Notes under the pieces: model-generated
The model's database searches: none
Told to the model about the DNA's origin: nothing
The model's input: the letters and a program-made list of their open reading frames with translations, nothing else
NCBI GenBank assembly: GCA_964017185.1
Contig: OZ024876.1
Span: forward strand, 31,774,778-31,838,777
Source: Rugalucina vietnamica
Taxonomy: Eukaryota; Mollusca; Bivalvia; Lucinida; Lucinidae
Direction: 5' to 3'
DNA: 64,000 nucleotides
In this document: positions 33,504 through 45,655 of the stretch, in pieces
Layout of the letters: every line of letters starts with the position of its first letter
Position numbering within the stretch: the stretch's first letter is position 1
Made by a program: the position numbers and the translations under genes

Positions 33504-34339
33504 AATGATTATGACAGGACGTAATCAAAATATTATCTTGTCGCCTGCTGAGAAATTTCTCCCGCACGTTGTCTTATTCTCAATTGCAGCAGCTTAAGAA
33601 GAAGGCGTTTTCTGTTTAACTCCAAGTCAATTAATTATCGTCTGCTATTTAACGTTCGAGAATCTGTTTATCTTGGAATGGCAGAGCATTTGCAGAAGTC
33701 TATCTGATTTACAATAAAAATATTTGCGATCCGAGGGAATCGAACGCAATCAAACGCTAACTCAATTCCGACACTCGTATACCATTATTACTAGAAACGA
33801 TTTATGTAATATTGTGACAATAATTGAAACCAATGTTTTCTTGTAATTGTGTTACTATCTTGTTGATACAAACCAAAGACAACTATTGATATCAGAACCA
33901 CGCGCCGAGATTAATTTCAAAACACCAGAGAACTCGAAATTACACTGTCGTCTGCAACCGCACGCGCCTTTTCCTAGTATTAATAAACAGAGCACGAAGA
34001 CAGCGGACTGCGAAAATTAAACGGACGGTAATCGGATCTCGATTACTAGGAAATCGGTTGATAATCAACTTATATTTGGAGATTTGGAAGGACATTGTGA
34101 CAGGGCGATATGGAGTAGGATCGTCCCGGGGATCAAATGTCGTCAAGGAAACGTGTTTAAGCGCTTGTATTCCTCCTCTATGACATGATGTTATGGTTGT
34201 TAAATCTAATCTGTCTACATGGGCCCAAGAGATAGCGAAAGGCTAAAAAGGGCCGAGTCTTAGTTTCAAATACAGAATCTCGAAATCGGCATGTTATGGG
34301 ATTTAGCATAGTTTTCAAAAATCGAAAAAAGGCAAAAAT
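33504..34339. other. Intergenic DNA, nothing firm
   Basis: A box-B-like GTTCGATTCCC on the minus strand at about 33733-33744 hints at a tRNA-derived scrap, but no box A or stems were found. Nothing else is recognised. Confidence 0.35.
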
Positions 34340-35163
34340 GCAAACATTAAGTATTTTGTTTATCAAAAGGTACAAGTACAAAATGAACATGAAATGGTAC
34401 AAAATGAACATGAAATGGTGCAATCACTGAGAAATAAATTTCCACTCCAAAAACCGAGGTAGGAAAAACTAAATGGGCAGTTGGGTACTCTAAATAAGAA
34501 AACATATCGTAAGCCGAGTGAGCAGCTAATTCCCAATAGGCGACCACTCAGTTACCCGAACTTAACTAAAAATATGAAAACGTACACAAGGTTCAAATAG
34601 CACAAAAATTCGGCTCCAAAAATGATAAAACAAGTAGAACCAAAACAGAAGCATTGCCTTGGAACGACCAGCAATATAAAATTACTGGGGGGATTAAACC
34701 GGTTTTACAGGGCCCTAACCGCATGCTCATCTTCTGAAATGGTTCACAACATTTAGTTAGTTCAGTGTTCGGTCCTCGTGGTGAATCTCTAACTAGTCAT
34801 TGAACCATCGAGGAAAAGCAAATAAATCATGATAACCACCATCATGAATCAAAAACGAGGACACATAATCAGTAAGCTGCCCAGCGATGGAGATCCTTGG
34901 GTGCAAAACAACTTGCTGAAAATCTGGATCAAAAGAAAAACACCAGTTGTACCCAGGAAGAGGGGCACCAAGCAACAGACTAGAAACTCCAGTCCTAACC
35001 AACTTAAATGAATAGCTTTAAGTCGGGCCATCACAGAGTCTGACGCCCGACCAGACGCAATTAAAGAAGGCAGCATAGTTATCAACCATGATTGGGTTAA
35101 AAAATAAGCATGCAAACTGTCGCATAACATTTAAGTTATATCCTACTGTATACGTCTGTAACG
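34340..35163 (-). repeat. Family-C repeat, reverse copy
   Basis: Read on the minus strand it follows the order of 26088-26866, from GTTACAGACGTATA (35163) to the hairpin ATTTCCACTCCAAAAACCGA region (about 34436). Near its lower end lie two direct copies of GGTACAAAATGAACATGAAA (34370-34420). Together with the plus-strand copy at 35431 it forms a large inverted pair. Confidence 0.72.
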
Positions 35164-35430
35164 TATGATGATTTTTTCTGAATTGAAAAGAAAAAACATT
35201 CCTTCCTATAAGTTTCTTTTTGTAAACCAAGTCACCATAAAATTCTGGTTCCGGAAGACCCGCACGTAGAAGCATCTTTATAACCCAACATCAAATTTGG
35301 AAATCAATTCATAGTGGCTGCGATAAAATTTAGGAAATGTTTTTCGAGGTTTATGACACCAATATCCCCACTGGAGAAGTTTGGCTGCTATAATTTTATT
35401 TCGCGTGTTAAAGTCCACAACATGATTGCT

Positions 35431-35783
35431 TGGCCCACCGGGGTTCAACTGGTGTTTGTATTTTGCTCCGGGTTTCAGTAGGTTATTCGGCGCCCAGGGA
35501 TCTCCATCGTCGGACAGCTTACTCATCAGGATGGTTATCATGATTTATTCGTTTGTCCTTGATGATTCATTGACTAGTTAGAGATTCACCACGAGGACCG
35601 ACCAACTAACTAAATGTTGTGAACCACTGCAGAAGATGAGGGTGAGTTAGGCGCCTGTAAAACCGGTTTAAGCTCCCCCGTAATTTTATATTACTGATCG
35701 TTCCAAGGCGATACTTCTGATGTGGTTCTAATTGTTTTGTGTTTTGGAGTCGAATTTTGTGCTGTTTGAGCATTATGTACCTT
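35431..35783 (+). repeat. Family-C repeat, partial copy
   Basis: Matches 26283-26670: CCACCGGGGTTCAACTGGTG, TCGGCGCCCAGGGATCTCC, GTGAACCACTGCAGAAG, TAAAACCGGTTTAAGC. It stops before the GGCGCCTTATG and hairpin portions and runs into the GTGACTTTTTCC-array element. Confidence 0.7.
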
Positions 35784-35803
35784 TTTTCTACTTTTTTTTC
35801 TAC

Positions 35804-36000
35804 TGTGCCGGTAAGCGTAATAAGTTGCGAAATGTATACTAAGTCTATAAAAATAATAATGACCATTTTAGCCTCAAGTAGAGAAAACAGGTAATACGTT
35901 ATGTGACTTTTTCCTATGACTTTTTTCCTAACCAAATATTTGTCTTTTTTTCTGTGACTTTTTCCAGTGACTTTTTTTCCTACATTAAGCATACCGGAAC
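35804..36000. mobile_element. Small TIR element with GTGACTTTTTCC word array
   Basis: The ends GTGCCGGTAAGCGTAAT and, read inward from the right, GTTCCGGTATGCTTAAT form an imperfect inverted repeat. The right half carries four to five copies of (G/A)TGACTTTTTCC(T/A). It is about 197 bp and non-coding. Another case of a terminal repeat coupled with a short-word array. Confidence 0.55.
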
Positions 36001-36262
36001 GTGTAAAATGCATATAGCAAGGGTAGAACCGGTTTAACCGACATATACACCTTGTCGTCTCCTAGACCTCTATGTTACGCCTCTTATCCTATATGGTAAA
36101 CAATCTATACTGAACAAAAGTGAAAACGCTACACATTTATTTTAACTTGAAATTCTGTCTTGCATTTCATTTCATTGCAAAACTTTTCATAATACATAAG
36201 AATTTCATTTTTTCATTGTTTAAAATGTAAAGTTTCATGACAAGACATCAGTTACCACTATA

Positions 36263-36502
36263 CATTACGAAAACACGGCTATGTAATATACTGATTTTTC
36301 CTAAGTTGTAAAAATTGAAAATGTTCGATATTTTTTTCTTATTTTCGCTCAAAACATAGATTGTGGGTACATGTTAGAGCCGCCTAGGCCCACAATCTAT
36401 GTTTTGAACAAAAACAATTGTATACCCCTGCATACCCCAGTTTTGCTATTAAAAGTGGGGAATAAGGGGGTAAATAGTGTACACAGAAATGTTATCCTGA
36501 TG
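36263..36502 (+). mobile_element. Family-B MITE, copy B5
   Basis: Tips CATTACGAAAACACGGCTAT and, from the right, CATCAGGATAACATTTCTGT. The central hairpin is shortened to GATTGTGGG..CCGCCTAGGCCCACAATC. Confidence 0.82.
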
Positions 36503-37528
36503 GCACTGTGATTTGATTTTGTGGAAGCAAGTAAATGCGTGCTACATGCATAGAAACAGGTAAGGGGTCAGAAAGATGACCATATCATTTCTGTTGGTCA
36601 TGAAAAGAAACATAGTAAATTGAGCGCACGATACCGGCAATGCATGGAGCCAGCCACAGCCGATTTCTTGTGCCCAGTTCTGTTACAAGTGCTATTAAAT
36701 TGACACGATCTTTTCCTGACCCCAGGCTTCTTTACAGCTCTATTTGCTATGACAGAAACGAATCAAAGAGAAAGTTATAGTCAAAGAATGAAAATCTTGT
36801 AAAATGAAATATTAGGTAAACATGCATGTAAGAATTAGATAAAATAATGTGTAGCGTTTTCATTTTTGTTCAGTATAGTTGCTTTGAAGCAGACATTCTA
36901 ACTGTACTCAGTGTCACTTTCTAAGCAGTTTAGCTGTCTTACCAAGGAGTTTCTGTAATAAGTCCTTGGTCTTACGACCTGGTCGGGAACTTCCGAAATA
37001 TTTTTCTTCATGCGAGCCTCAAAACGTTTAAGTGTATTGGAATACACAGGCTATCCAAAATCACAGCGATCCGACTGTGTATAATTGCCCTGAAGCTAGG
37101 TCTACTTGAGAGAGCTCTGTTCATTGAAAACTATCTAATTATGTGACTTAATTCTACCGTCACTTGTTATTTAATTTTAATCTTATAAACACTTTCACAC
37201 GATTTGTTTTCAAAAAGAGTTATTTACTTTTTTCTGACATTAAAGGAACCTCAAACAGAAGGCAGACTGGTTGGGAAAACAGTTTGTTTAGAGCGATTTA
37301 ACAGATGAGTCTCTACCATCTTTGATCTTTCATTTCCCGAACGAGGTTTCGAGTCAAAAAGCGAGAAAATGGGCTTGTAATATCTAAGACGCAACTATAA
37401 ACACCAAAACCGTCGTTAATTGAGTTGGCATTGTTTCTCTAGGTGAATACTAGGCCACGAATAAGCATCCTCAAACATACACCCAGACTCCGGGTGTAGT
37501 ACGGGCCTTTTGACGATTAAATATGCTG
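36503..37528. other. Intergenic DNA, nothing recognised
   Basis: No gene, TIR element or known repeat was found in this kilobase. Confidence 0.4.
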
Positions 37529-37561
37529 CAAGAGATCGTGTTGACTAAGGGGAGGTGTTTC

Positions 37562-37784
37562 CATTACGAAAACTTGCCCATGCAATATACAGAAATATTT
37601 AAAGTTGTAAAAAATTAAAATTTTCAATAGAAAATTTCTGGTATTTTTCTTATTTTTGCCCAAAACACAATCTATGTTTTGGATAAAAAATAAAAGCAAA
37701 TAGGTATACCCCTGTAAACCCCAGTTTTTCTATAAAAATGTGGTGTGAAGGGGGTATAAATTTTATGGACTTGTTTTCCTGATG
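37562..37784 (+). mobile_element. Family-B MITE, copy B6, between duplicated 32-bp flanks
   Basis: The tips are intact but the central hairpin is deleted (CAAAACACAATCTATGTTTTGG). The flanks 37530-37561 and 37785-37816 are the same 32-bp sequence with about five differences: both begin AAGAGATC and end GGTGTTTC. That is far longer than a usual target duplication. Confidence 0.8.
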
Positions 37785-37816
37785 AAGAGATCATATTGAC
37801 GGAGGGGTGGTGTTTC

Positions 37817-38151
37817 AAAATGCGTATTACACCGAAAGACCTAAACATCTGGCATATGAATTCGCTGTTTGTTATGTTAAATATTAAATCATTTTTTATA
37901 ATATTAGTTCAAAATTTGTGTAATCATATTTCATGCATCACTTTATGTCATACTTTGGGTATTGGGCTTGTGTTAAAAACTAGCTCTATTGAAAACAAGC
38001 TCTACTAAAGCGTGATTGCTTCGAAAGGTTTTCTTTCTTTCCTTTTATACATGTATACATCCGAGTAACTTGTATGCATTATACATTTACATGGTTTGCA
38101 TTGACTCCAGGGCTTAGGCAAAAGGACTGCAGGTTATAGGATGAGCTTCTC

Positions 38152-38191
<40 letters not shown>

Positions 38192-39425
38192 TCTTTGTTT
38201 AAAGGGTATGACATATAAAGCAAATGAAGTAACTTCATTAAATACATTCAGCTGAAAAGATTTAATATTTTGTGTGTGTTAAACTGAAGCTTTCAAATCT
38301 TGAATGTGCTTTTAAACGTTACGCTTAAAAGATGGGGGGGGGGATTTTTTAAAGTTGGTCTGGATCAAAGTTGATTCATTTCAGTAGTTCCAATTGAAAC
38401 ATCGCCTTTTCTACAATCATCAATAGTTATATTCTTATAGAAAATAAAGACGTCTTTTTATCTCTTGACTTATTCACCATCTTCTTCTCAGCTAAATGAA
38501 CCAAGTTTTGTTACCGCATACAGAGGAATTTACCGCGAGGTTGTCCGATTCAATCCTTATCTTTCAATCTATAATTCTATTTGTCGCCTTTTCAAATTAT
38601 TCACACAAAAGGCGACAAGAAACGCCTCTGAATCAATTAAGACTTGGTGATTGACGGTCGAATACAAAAGCAGCGCGATGGAAATTGTTGAAGTATCGAC
38701 CGAAGGCGTAACCAACGACCGTAAATGTTGATTCTTTGAATGAAATTTGCCTTCTTTAAATATGTAACTTGCTTTAAAAGAGCATCACATCATCGATGTA
38801 GAATGTTACATGGTGTTTACTTCATGCTTTGAACAAAACAACGTGAATTTGTTAATATTTGGTCGGACAAACAATTGTGTACAATTCTTAAGTTGCGAAA
38901 AATAAAGACGGAACTGTCAAACAGTCGAAGAACATAGAAACGTTCTTCAAGATTTTTATTGATAGCATTAGTCGTAAGTATATATAGTTTGCGTAAATTT
39001 GATTTTAGTTTACTATTTTCCTTACATTTTAACTCAAAATTTACAAGATTATTAAAATTATTTTTAAGAAATTTGTTTGGATCAATTGATGAAGAAAATA
39101 TAATGGAAAAAATATCTATGTGAAATGCAAAAATAAAACAACTTTCTAGGATCAGTTTTCCGAATATGCAGGTAATATTTGAATCATATTAATCCCAGGT
39201 AACATTTCAATGAGATAAAACATCTTGTCTTCAGTTCTTTTTCTTTCTAAATATACCTAATATACTCATACATGGACTTTGAAAGTTTAAATTTTATAGC
39301 AATGCGTAACATTGTAAACAAACTAAATCAAAACAAAAATACACATTAAATGAATAAAATAAAGTTACCGCGTCTTCTTGATTTAATACAGTCACTTTTT
39401 GTTACAGTTTTGTGAAATTGAAGAA
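37817..39425. promoter_or_regulatory. Repeat-poor region upstream of FoxB
   Basis: Apart from the AAT microsatellite no transposon-derived sequence is recognised here, in contrast to nearly every other kilobase of the window. It precedes the FoxB start and is the natural place for its promoter and enhancers. A pyrimidine-rich stretch followed by TTACAG at 39396-39407, 19 bases before the ATG, could be a 3' splice site for an upstream non-coding exon. No TATA box position is asserted. Confidence 0.4.
38152..38189. repeat. (AAT)n microsatellite
   Basis: About 38 bp of uninterrupted AAT/TAA repeat. Confidence 0.95.
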
Positions 39426-40442
39426 ATGCCGCGGCCAGGCCGGAACACCTACGATGACCAGAAGCCACCATACTCTTATATTGCCCTGACCGCAATGGCC
39501 ATACAACAATCTTCTGAGAAAATGTTACCATTGAGCGACATCTACAAATTCATCATGGACAGGTTTCCTTTCTATAGAAAAAATACCCAAAGATGGCAGA
39601 ACTCGTTACGTCATAATTTATCGTTTAATGACTGTTTTATCAAAATACCACGTCGACCCGACCGCCCAGGCAAAGGAAGTTACTGGTCTCTACATCCTTT
39701 CTGTGGAGACATGTTTGAGAACGGGAGTTTCCTGCGACGGAGAAAAAGATTCAAACTTCATTTACCACGATACCATGGAATGGCTAGTCCAGACAGTATG
39801 AAACAGTCGTTTGACGCTCCAAATTACCTCCAAGAGCAAGCTAGAATGAGGCTTCAACAGATTGCCGCAAGCTCCAGATACCTTCCACTAGGCCATTTAG
39901 CAGGACATGGACGTACCCCCTTAAAACAGCCGTTTACGATAGAAAACATTATAGCCCCTGAATATAAGAACAGTGGATTGCTCCCAGGACATCCACTACC
40001 CCCACCTTTACCAGCATTCGCCAGTCAGTTTGCACCCGGAATCAATGCCTCACTAGCGTCAAATCTATTTCCTTACGCCAGTTTGAGACAATCAGAAAGT
40101 GATATTATTTCATCACTTGCCTCACACTATGGACATATGAACGGACGAAGCATAGTGAACGTTCCGGAATATAACTTATTAAAATCTGGTCATACTCAGC
40201 CGGCTATGCCGGTACCCGTAAAACCCTCTGCTTTTTCTGCAATTAGTCTGGCACAAAGCACAGAAAGATTAGAACAGGCTACTGCAAAGACAACATCGGG
40301 TATACTAAGTGTTGATTCGTTAGTTCAGCTGCCGTCAACGGATAGATACTCCCGGGCTATGTTGATGGATTCAAAAGAGGACCGAGATAGTCAGGTTGTG
40401 GACGTTATATCTACCAGAAGTGACAGTTGTTCACCAACGTAA
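39426..40442 (+). CDS. FoxB: Forkhead box transcription factor, FoxB class (338 aa, intronless)
   Basis: A DNA-binding transcription factor acting in the nucleus; FoxB genes pattern the nervous system and ectoderm in animals (family knowledge). The start MPRPGRNTY at 39426 matches the conserved FoxB N-terminus, so the ATG nine codons upstream is rejected. The forkhead domain covers about residues 12-110: [15 protein letters not shown] (12-26), recognition helix [15 protein letters not shown] (59-73), wing region ending RRRKRFK (104-110). The FoxB hallmark is the domain at the very N-terminus, followed by [16 protein letters not shown]. An EH1-like Groucho-binding motif FTIENIIA lies at 170-177; a weaker one, LSVDSLV, lies near residue 294. 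The C-terminus is Ser/Pro/Leu rich. Length is close to FOXB1. The coding region is one exon, as is usual for FoxB. No frameshift or missing core residue is seen. Confidence 0.96.
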   Translation: MPRPGRNTYDDQKPPYSYIALTAMAIQQSSEKMLPLSDIYKFIMDRFPFYRKNTQRWQNSLRHNLSFNDCFIKIPRRPDRPGKGSYWSLHPFCGDMFENGSFLRRRKRFKLHLPRYHGMASPDSMKQSFDAPNYLQEQARMRLQQIAASSRYLPLGHLAGHGRTPLKQPFTIENIIAPEYKNSGLLPGHPLPPPLPAFASQFAPGINASLASNLFPYASLRQSESDIISSLASHYGHMNGRSIVNVPEYNLLKSGHTQPAMPVPVKPSAFSAISLAQSTERLEQATAKTTSGILSVDSLVQLPSTDRYSRAMLMDSKEDRDSQVVDVISTRSDSCSPT

Positions 40443-40880
40443 AAACACTATGGATGTGTATAGGTTCTGGCAACACTCTACTTGCTCTTAAAATTTTAAG
40501 AGTTTAAGGCAAATCTTTCTTAAAGTGATGACCGTTTTATGAGACGATGCTTGTCAATAATTTCCAGAATTGGATTCACATCTCATCGGTCTGATGAAAT
40601 TGGGCCCAGGTAATGGCAAATTTGATAGATACAATACATGTATCTACCAGGTAAACGAGTTTATTTCTCCATACAATATATTATACATGTACATTTTATA
40701 TGTTCTCAATCTCATGACTGAAAGTTTTCCTTTATCGTGCTTTAAAGCCAGTAATTGCTTACTATTCCATACTTACATTTTCAGACCTGCAATTAACTAT
40801 TTATTTTATATTTGTCATATTTTTGTTGAGTCATACATTTTGTCTGTTATAAATTCTAAAAAATAAACAAATAAAATGCA
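40443..40880 (+). terminator. FoxB 3' UTR with polyadenylation signals
   Basis: AT-rich non-coding sequence after the stop. Two AATAAA hexamers at 40862-40867 and 40870-40875 are the best candidate poly(A) signals. The open frame at 40570-40866 has no protein-like features and is treated as UTR. Confidence 0.5.
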
Positions 40881-40985
40881 ACCAAGTGTTACATTCGTAT
40901 TCTTTTGTCATGAAAAACCCTAGAGAAGGAAAACTGAATGAAAAATTATTATAATGTATCCAAGATTTCTTGAGATTTAGAAAAA

Positions 40986-41239
40986 CATTACGAAAACTTG
41001 CCCGTGCAATATACAGAGATTTTTTCAGTTGTAAAATTCGGAAAATTTTGTTGGAAAAATCTTGATATTTTTCTTAATTTTGCTGAAAACATACATTGTG
41101 GGGCGAGGCGGTTCTAACGAGTACCCACAATCTATCACCACGGTTTTGTAGCAAAAATAGGAAAAATAGGTATACCCCTGCAAACCCAAGTTTTTATATA
41201 TTAAGGGGGTATACATTTCACGGACATGTTTTCCTGATG
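40986..41239 (+). mobile_element. Family-B MITE, copy B7
   Basis: Tips CATTACGAAAACTTGCCCGT and, from the right, CATCAGGAAAACATGTCCGT. One side of the central hairpin is deleted (CATTGTGGGGCGAGGCGGTT). It lies about 110 bp past the FoxB poly(A) signals. Confidence 0.82.
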
Positions 41240-42780
41240 AGATTCACAAGAATAGTATTATGTTTTCGTTCCTGAGTGTAACAAAATAAGGAGGCACCCA
41301 TCAAAAAGTTTATAAATAATCTTTAAAAAAAATATGGAGTTTACTGAAATTTAAGCCTTCCCGAGACGTGGGAAGAGGCGTACTTTAATTTGAATGTGTA
41401 AGTTTGCACCACTTATCCGCTGCAATTTTGCGGAAGCTAGTGTTGGAGTCGTATTTTAATGACTGTTTTCAAAAGTTTGCTGTTTTGTATTTAACAAACA
41501 TTTTTTCTTATATTTCAGCTAAATATGAGTATATGCTTTTAAAACAATATTTTGAGTTACTTCATTTCCCAGTTTGATAGTATCGTTACTATAGTTAGTG
41601 CATGATCTTCTGACACTAAGCAATCTATTGTTTATTAACAATCTTCACAGATATTCTGCTCGTACAGGAAAAATGTAAATCAACAAAAACTGTTTTCGAC
41701 AGAATATCTATTCTGAACTGTAGTAGATCCAGTTCATTATTACATTCGTTTATTCTTTTGAATTCCAGTATTAAAAAAGTATTTTTAACATAAAGTGTTT
41801 TACAGATTTTTTTGTCGCCAAAAATAAAAAAAAATATTTGTCTCAGACTCGGTATGTTTTACAGAATCACATAATTTTATAAAGGTAAGGAAATAAATTC
41901 ACTGCAAAACGTTTTCATTGCCATGTAACATTATATCCCATTAAACCCCACCTTTATATAGTGCAAATGGATTTACTGGGCTATACATCTTTTCTTATAT
42001 TTGACCCAAAAACGGAGATTGTTGGTACGCGTTAGAACCTCGGTGATCAATCAATGTTTTGAGCAAAAATATGAAAAATATTTTTTTTTCTCCATTTTTC
42101 ATTTTTTACAGCTATTTTTATTGTACGTTACACATTAAAATAAACCGACTTTGGCATTAGTGTATTTTATACAGGTACCATGTATGTTTTAAACATTTTT
42201 TGCTAAATGTTATATTGGTCGCTTTACTATGTGTTTGTATATTTATATATAAAAACGATATATAAAATAAGATTAGCACGCTTTCAATGGCAGTCCACAG
42301 CGACCTGGGTTGTCCGCTTCTTTTGCATTGTTTGAATTATGTGCTTTAAAGTCATCTTCTTCAGGAAATATGGTGCCAAAGTCCATGAAGCATTTTTTTC
42401 TGGAATTTACTTTTACTTACCTTTGCCAAAACTGGTAAATTACTTATTTTTACGAAAAGAAAAATCAGATCGAATTGCTGCCCAGTTTCCTGAAATCTGT
42501 GCTAATTTCATGATTTTGAAAACATTGGGTATTTACTGCACCATGGCAAGACATTTACTGCATAAAATTTCCTGCGGTCAGCAGCTTCGATGCACTGTTC
42601 AAATGATACAAAACAAGCTGTTGCAAGTTGTTGCACTTGAGTTACACTTTGTTACTCGAAAATATATAGTTCAATGGTCGTTAGTAACAGAAACGAAATG
42701 TATACGGATATGTTCAGATCATGATTTTTATTCGACTACGAGTATTTATCTCTTTGGAAAGTGCGGCTCTCTGGTGGTCT
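41240..42780. other. Intergenic DNA with a decayed family-B copy
   Basis: At about 41935-42130 the phrases TTCTTATATTTGACCCAAAA, GGTACGCGTTAGAACC and TGTTTTGAGCAAAAATA are remains of a family-B MITE (B8). The rest shows no gene. A 188-codon ORF at 42339 runs into the 24-bp array and has no protein-like motifs. Confidence 0.5.
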
Positions 42781-42789
42781 ACCATAGTA

Positions 42790-43800
42790 CACTGACATCT
42801 GACTCCAGTGGCTCACTAACACGCGTTTCAATTTGGCTCATTGATACCCGACTCCAGTGGCTCACTAACATGCTATTCATTTGGCACACTGACACCCGAC
42901 TCTAGTGGCTCACTAACACGCGATTCAATTTGTTCACTGCAATCCCACTGTAATGGCTCACTAACAAGCGATTCTATTGGCTCACTGACATCCGACTCCA
43001 GTGACTCACTAACACGCGATTCAATTTGTTCACTGCAATCCCACTGTAATGGCTCACTTACACGCGATTCTATTGGCTCACTGACATCCGACTCCAGTGA
43101 CTCACTAACACGCGATTCAATTGGCTCACTGCAATCCGACTGTAATGGCTCACTAACATGCGATTCTATTGGCTCACTGACATCCGACTCCAGTGACTCA
43201 CTAACACGCGATTCAATTTGTTCACTGCAATCCCACTGTAATGGCTCACTTACATGCGATTCTATTGGCTCACTGACATCCGACTCCAGTGGCTTACTAA
43301 CATGCGATTCTATTGGCTAACTGACATCCGACTCCAGTGACTCACTAACACGCGATTCATTTGGCTCACTGCAATCCGACTGCAATGGCTCACTAACATG
43401 CGATTCTTTTGGCTCACTGACATCCGACTCCAGTGACTCACTAACACGCGATTCAATTGGCTCACTGCAATCCGACTGTAATGGCTCACTAACATGCGAT
43501 TCTATTGGCTCACTGACATCCGACTCCAGTGACCCACTAACACGCGATTCAATTGGCTCACTGCAATCCGACTGTAATGGCTCACTAACATGCGATTCTA
43601 TTGGCTCACTGACATCCGACTCCAGTGGCTCACTAACATGAGATTCTATTGACTCACTGATATACGAATCGAGTGGATCACTAACATGCAATTGTATTGG
43701 CTTGCTGATATACGTTTCCAGGGGCTCACTAACATGCAATTCTATTTGCCCACTTACATCTGACTCCAGTGACTCTCTAACACGCGATTCAATTAACTCA
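42790..43800. repeat. 24-bp satellite array 1 (about 42 units)
   Basis: A tandem array of 24-bp units of the form GGCTCACT(A/G)ACAT(G/C)CGA plus TTCTATT or CTCCAGT. Two main unit types alternate (GCGATTCTATT type and CCGACTCCAGT type), with CTGCAATCCGACTGTAAT variants, making 48- to 120-bp higher-order repeats. Each unit junction contains AGTGGCTCACT, a small dyad. Because 24 is a multiple of three, several frames on both strands stay open; on minus this reads as EPIESHVS/EPLESDVS octapeptides. This is an array artefact rather than evidence of a gene. Confidence 0.9.
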
Positions 43801-43805
43801 TTTAT

Positions 43806-43829
43806 TTCGGCTCGTCTCGACGAGCCGAA
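43806..43829. repeat. Perfect short palindrome at array 1 edge
   Basis: TTCGGCTCGTC and GACGAGCCGAA are adjacent with a two-base centre, an almost loop-less hairpin directly after array 1. It may mark the boundary of the element carrying the array. No partner end was identified. Confidence 0.45.
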
Positions 43830-44465
43830 TATACGATAGGATTTTGGCTGGGAACCTACGAAAAATACCGAACACTCCGCATGACTACACAGGTTGGTTT
43901 CCGATCTACACTAATTAGTTATCCGGTAAGCCGAAAACATGTGATGTTTTAAACGTTAGCAGTGATTGGTTTAATGAAATCCAGCCAATCATCATTTTTC
44001 TTTTAAGCAAAGTTCGGATGTAGACCATTTTGCGTATGCTGATATCGGGGCCGTAAGGGTCGACTAATTACCGAACAGGAAATCCAGGAAGCAGGTCATC
44101 TCTGCCTTTTTACTTTTCGGTCTTACCAAGTCCACTCGGCCTTTTTTTTTCTTTTTAATTCAATTTTCAGAAAAACCATCGGGCAAACCGCAAGCAGAAG
44201 GTCTCGCACCGTGATCAAAGGGACCCCACTTTCACTGACACAATTCACACCAAGTAAACCATGTACACGACTTCCATACATTGGACCGTGCCTGTTCGCC
44301 TCTGAAACACCTTTAGTTTCTATAGCTATTTCATTGCAAGCAGTACTGTGGCTTATGCCTACTTAATGACTGATTAGTGTGGGTCGGAAATCAACATATT
44401 TTTATCCCACTTGTCCATTATGTTTATGCACACAGAGCCGTTTCTAGCCTATAAAAGTGTAACGG

Positions 44466-44543
<78 letters not shown>

Positions 44544-44750
44544 ACATTTACTTTACGACTAATTCTCATTAGATCAGTGTAAAAGTAATCTTTAGCTCAT
44601 GCACATCAAAAAAAGAAATTTGTTTTCTCAGAAACCACTAGCATACAAGTTTATTTGTTTAAAAAATGTATAGATTTCCAAAATGGTGTGGTCATAATAC
44701 AAAATGCTAAACGAGCCGCTTCTAGCTTTTTTAAAAAGCTATCCTTGTAT
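43830..44750. other. Unique-looking DNA between arrays with (CT)n(AC)n
   Basis: A (CT)n tract (44467-44518) runs into (AC)n (44519-44546). No gene or other repeat recognised. Confidence 0.55.
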
Positions 44751-44754
44751 CCGT

Positions 44755-44896
44755 CTCCACTGGCTCACTTACATGCGATTTTATTATTGGCTCACTGACA
44801 TCCGAGTCCAGTGACTCATTAACACGCGATTCTATTGGCTCACTGACATCCGACTCCAGTGGCTCACTAACATGCGATTCCATTGGCTCAATGATA
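44755..44896. repeat. 24-bp satellite array 2 (about 6 units)
   Basis: The same 24-bp unit as array 1 (GGCTCACTGACATCCGACTC and GCGATTCTATT types). It ends where the LINE fragment's 3' end begins, at about 44897. Confidence 0.85.
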
Positions 44897-45655
44897 TGGT
44901 CGTTCGTCTCTCACTAATGAGAAAGACCATCATTATTTCTTGAATAGGTTCGTGTGTGTTGGTGAGTTCTTTGATGGCTGACTAGGCCAATTCTAGCTCT
45001 AAACTGTCGGTTGCAAGTAGAGCAAGTCAATGTCATGGAATCAGCTGGTGGCCCATTGGTATTGGCTTTGCGTTCTCTGCGCTTTTTTCAGCTTCACAGA
45101 TTATCTTTTTTCATAGAGAGCTGCTCCTTTGTTGATGAGACATCGCCACTTTGATCGCTCCTTTGCAGTCTGTTCCCAAGACCCAATTGGTATGTCGAAA
45201 TCCTTGAGGGTGTCTTTGTAGCGTTTCTTCTGGCCACTTTGAGAGCGCTTTCCCTATAGAAGACTTTTTTGGTGGAAGTCGCTTATCAGGCATTCTTATA
45301 ACATGGCCAATCCACTTTAGCTATGTTAGCTTTAAGACAGTATGCATGCTTTGCATCCCTGCTTTCTTCAGGACATCCGTGTCTGGAATCTTGTCTTGCC
45401 ACTTGATTTTTAACAGCTTTCGCAAACAGCTTGAATGGAAATGATTAAGTCACTTTGCATGACGCTGGTATATTGTCCAGGTCTCACATGTATACAAGAG
45501 GGTTGGCAGTACCACGGCCTTGTAGACTTTCAGCTTGGTGTCAAGCTTGATTCCATTTCGCTCCAAGACATTTGCACGGAGTCTTCCAAAAGCCACACTG
45601 GCTTTTGCGATTCTGGCAGTGACCTCATCATCAATGTGCACTACTTTACTATACG
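44897..45655 (-). pseudogene. LINE fragment: RT C-terminus and C2H2 zinc finger
   Basis: On the minus strand, DDEVTARIAKASVAFGRL, then KLKVYKAVVLPTLLYTCETW (both near 45650-45470), is the region just after the reverse transcriptase catalytic core of a non-LTR retrotransposon. After frameshifts it continues through IRMPDKRLPPKK (near 45293-45258) and a C2H2 finger CSTCNRQFRARIGL..H..H (about 45030-44960). It is 5'-truncated, frameshifted and dead. Its truncated 5' end is joined in frame to array 3, and its 3' end to array 2, so it either inserted into a pre-existing array or was captured by it. Confidence 0.85.

Noticed and set aside
33720..33790. tRNA-like segment with a GTTCGATTCCC box on minus
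   Set aside because: Only a box B is present; no box A or cloverleaf could be drawn.
35990..37000. A second gene between the family-C copies and FoxB
   Set aside because: No ORF above chance length or splice-bounded frame was found.
42339..42905. 188-codon ORF before array 1
   Set aside because: Its last third is array sequence and the rest has no recognisable fold or family features.
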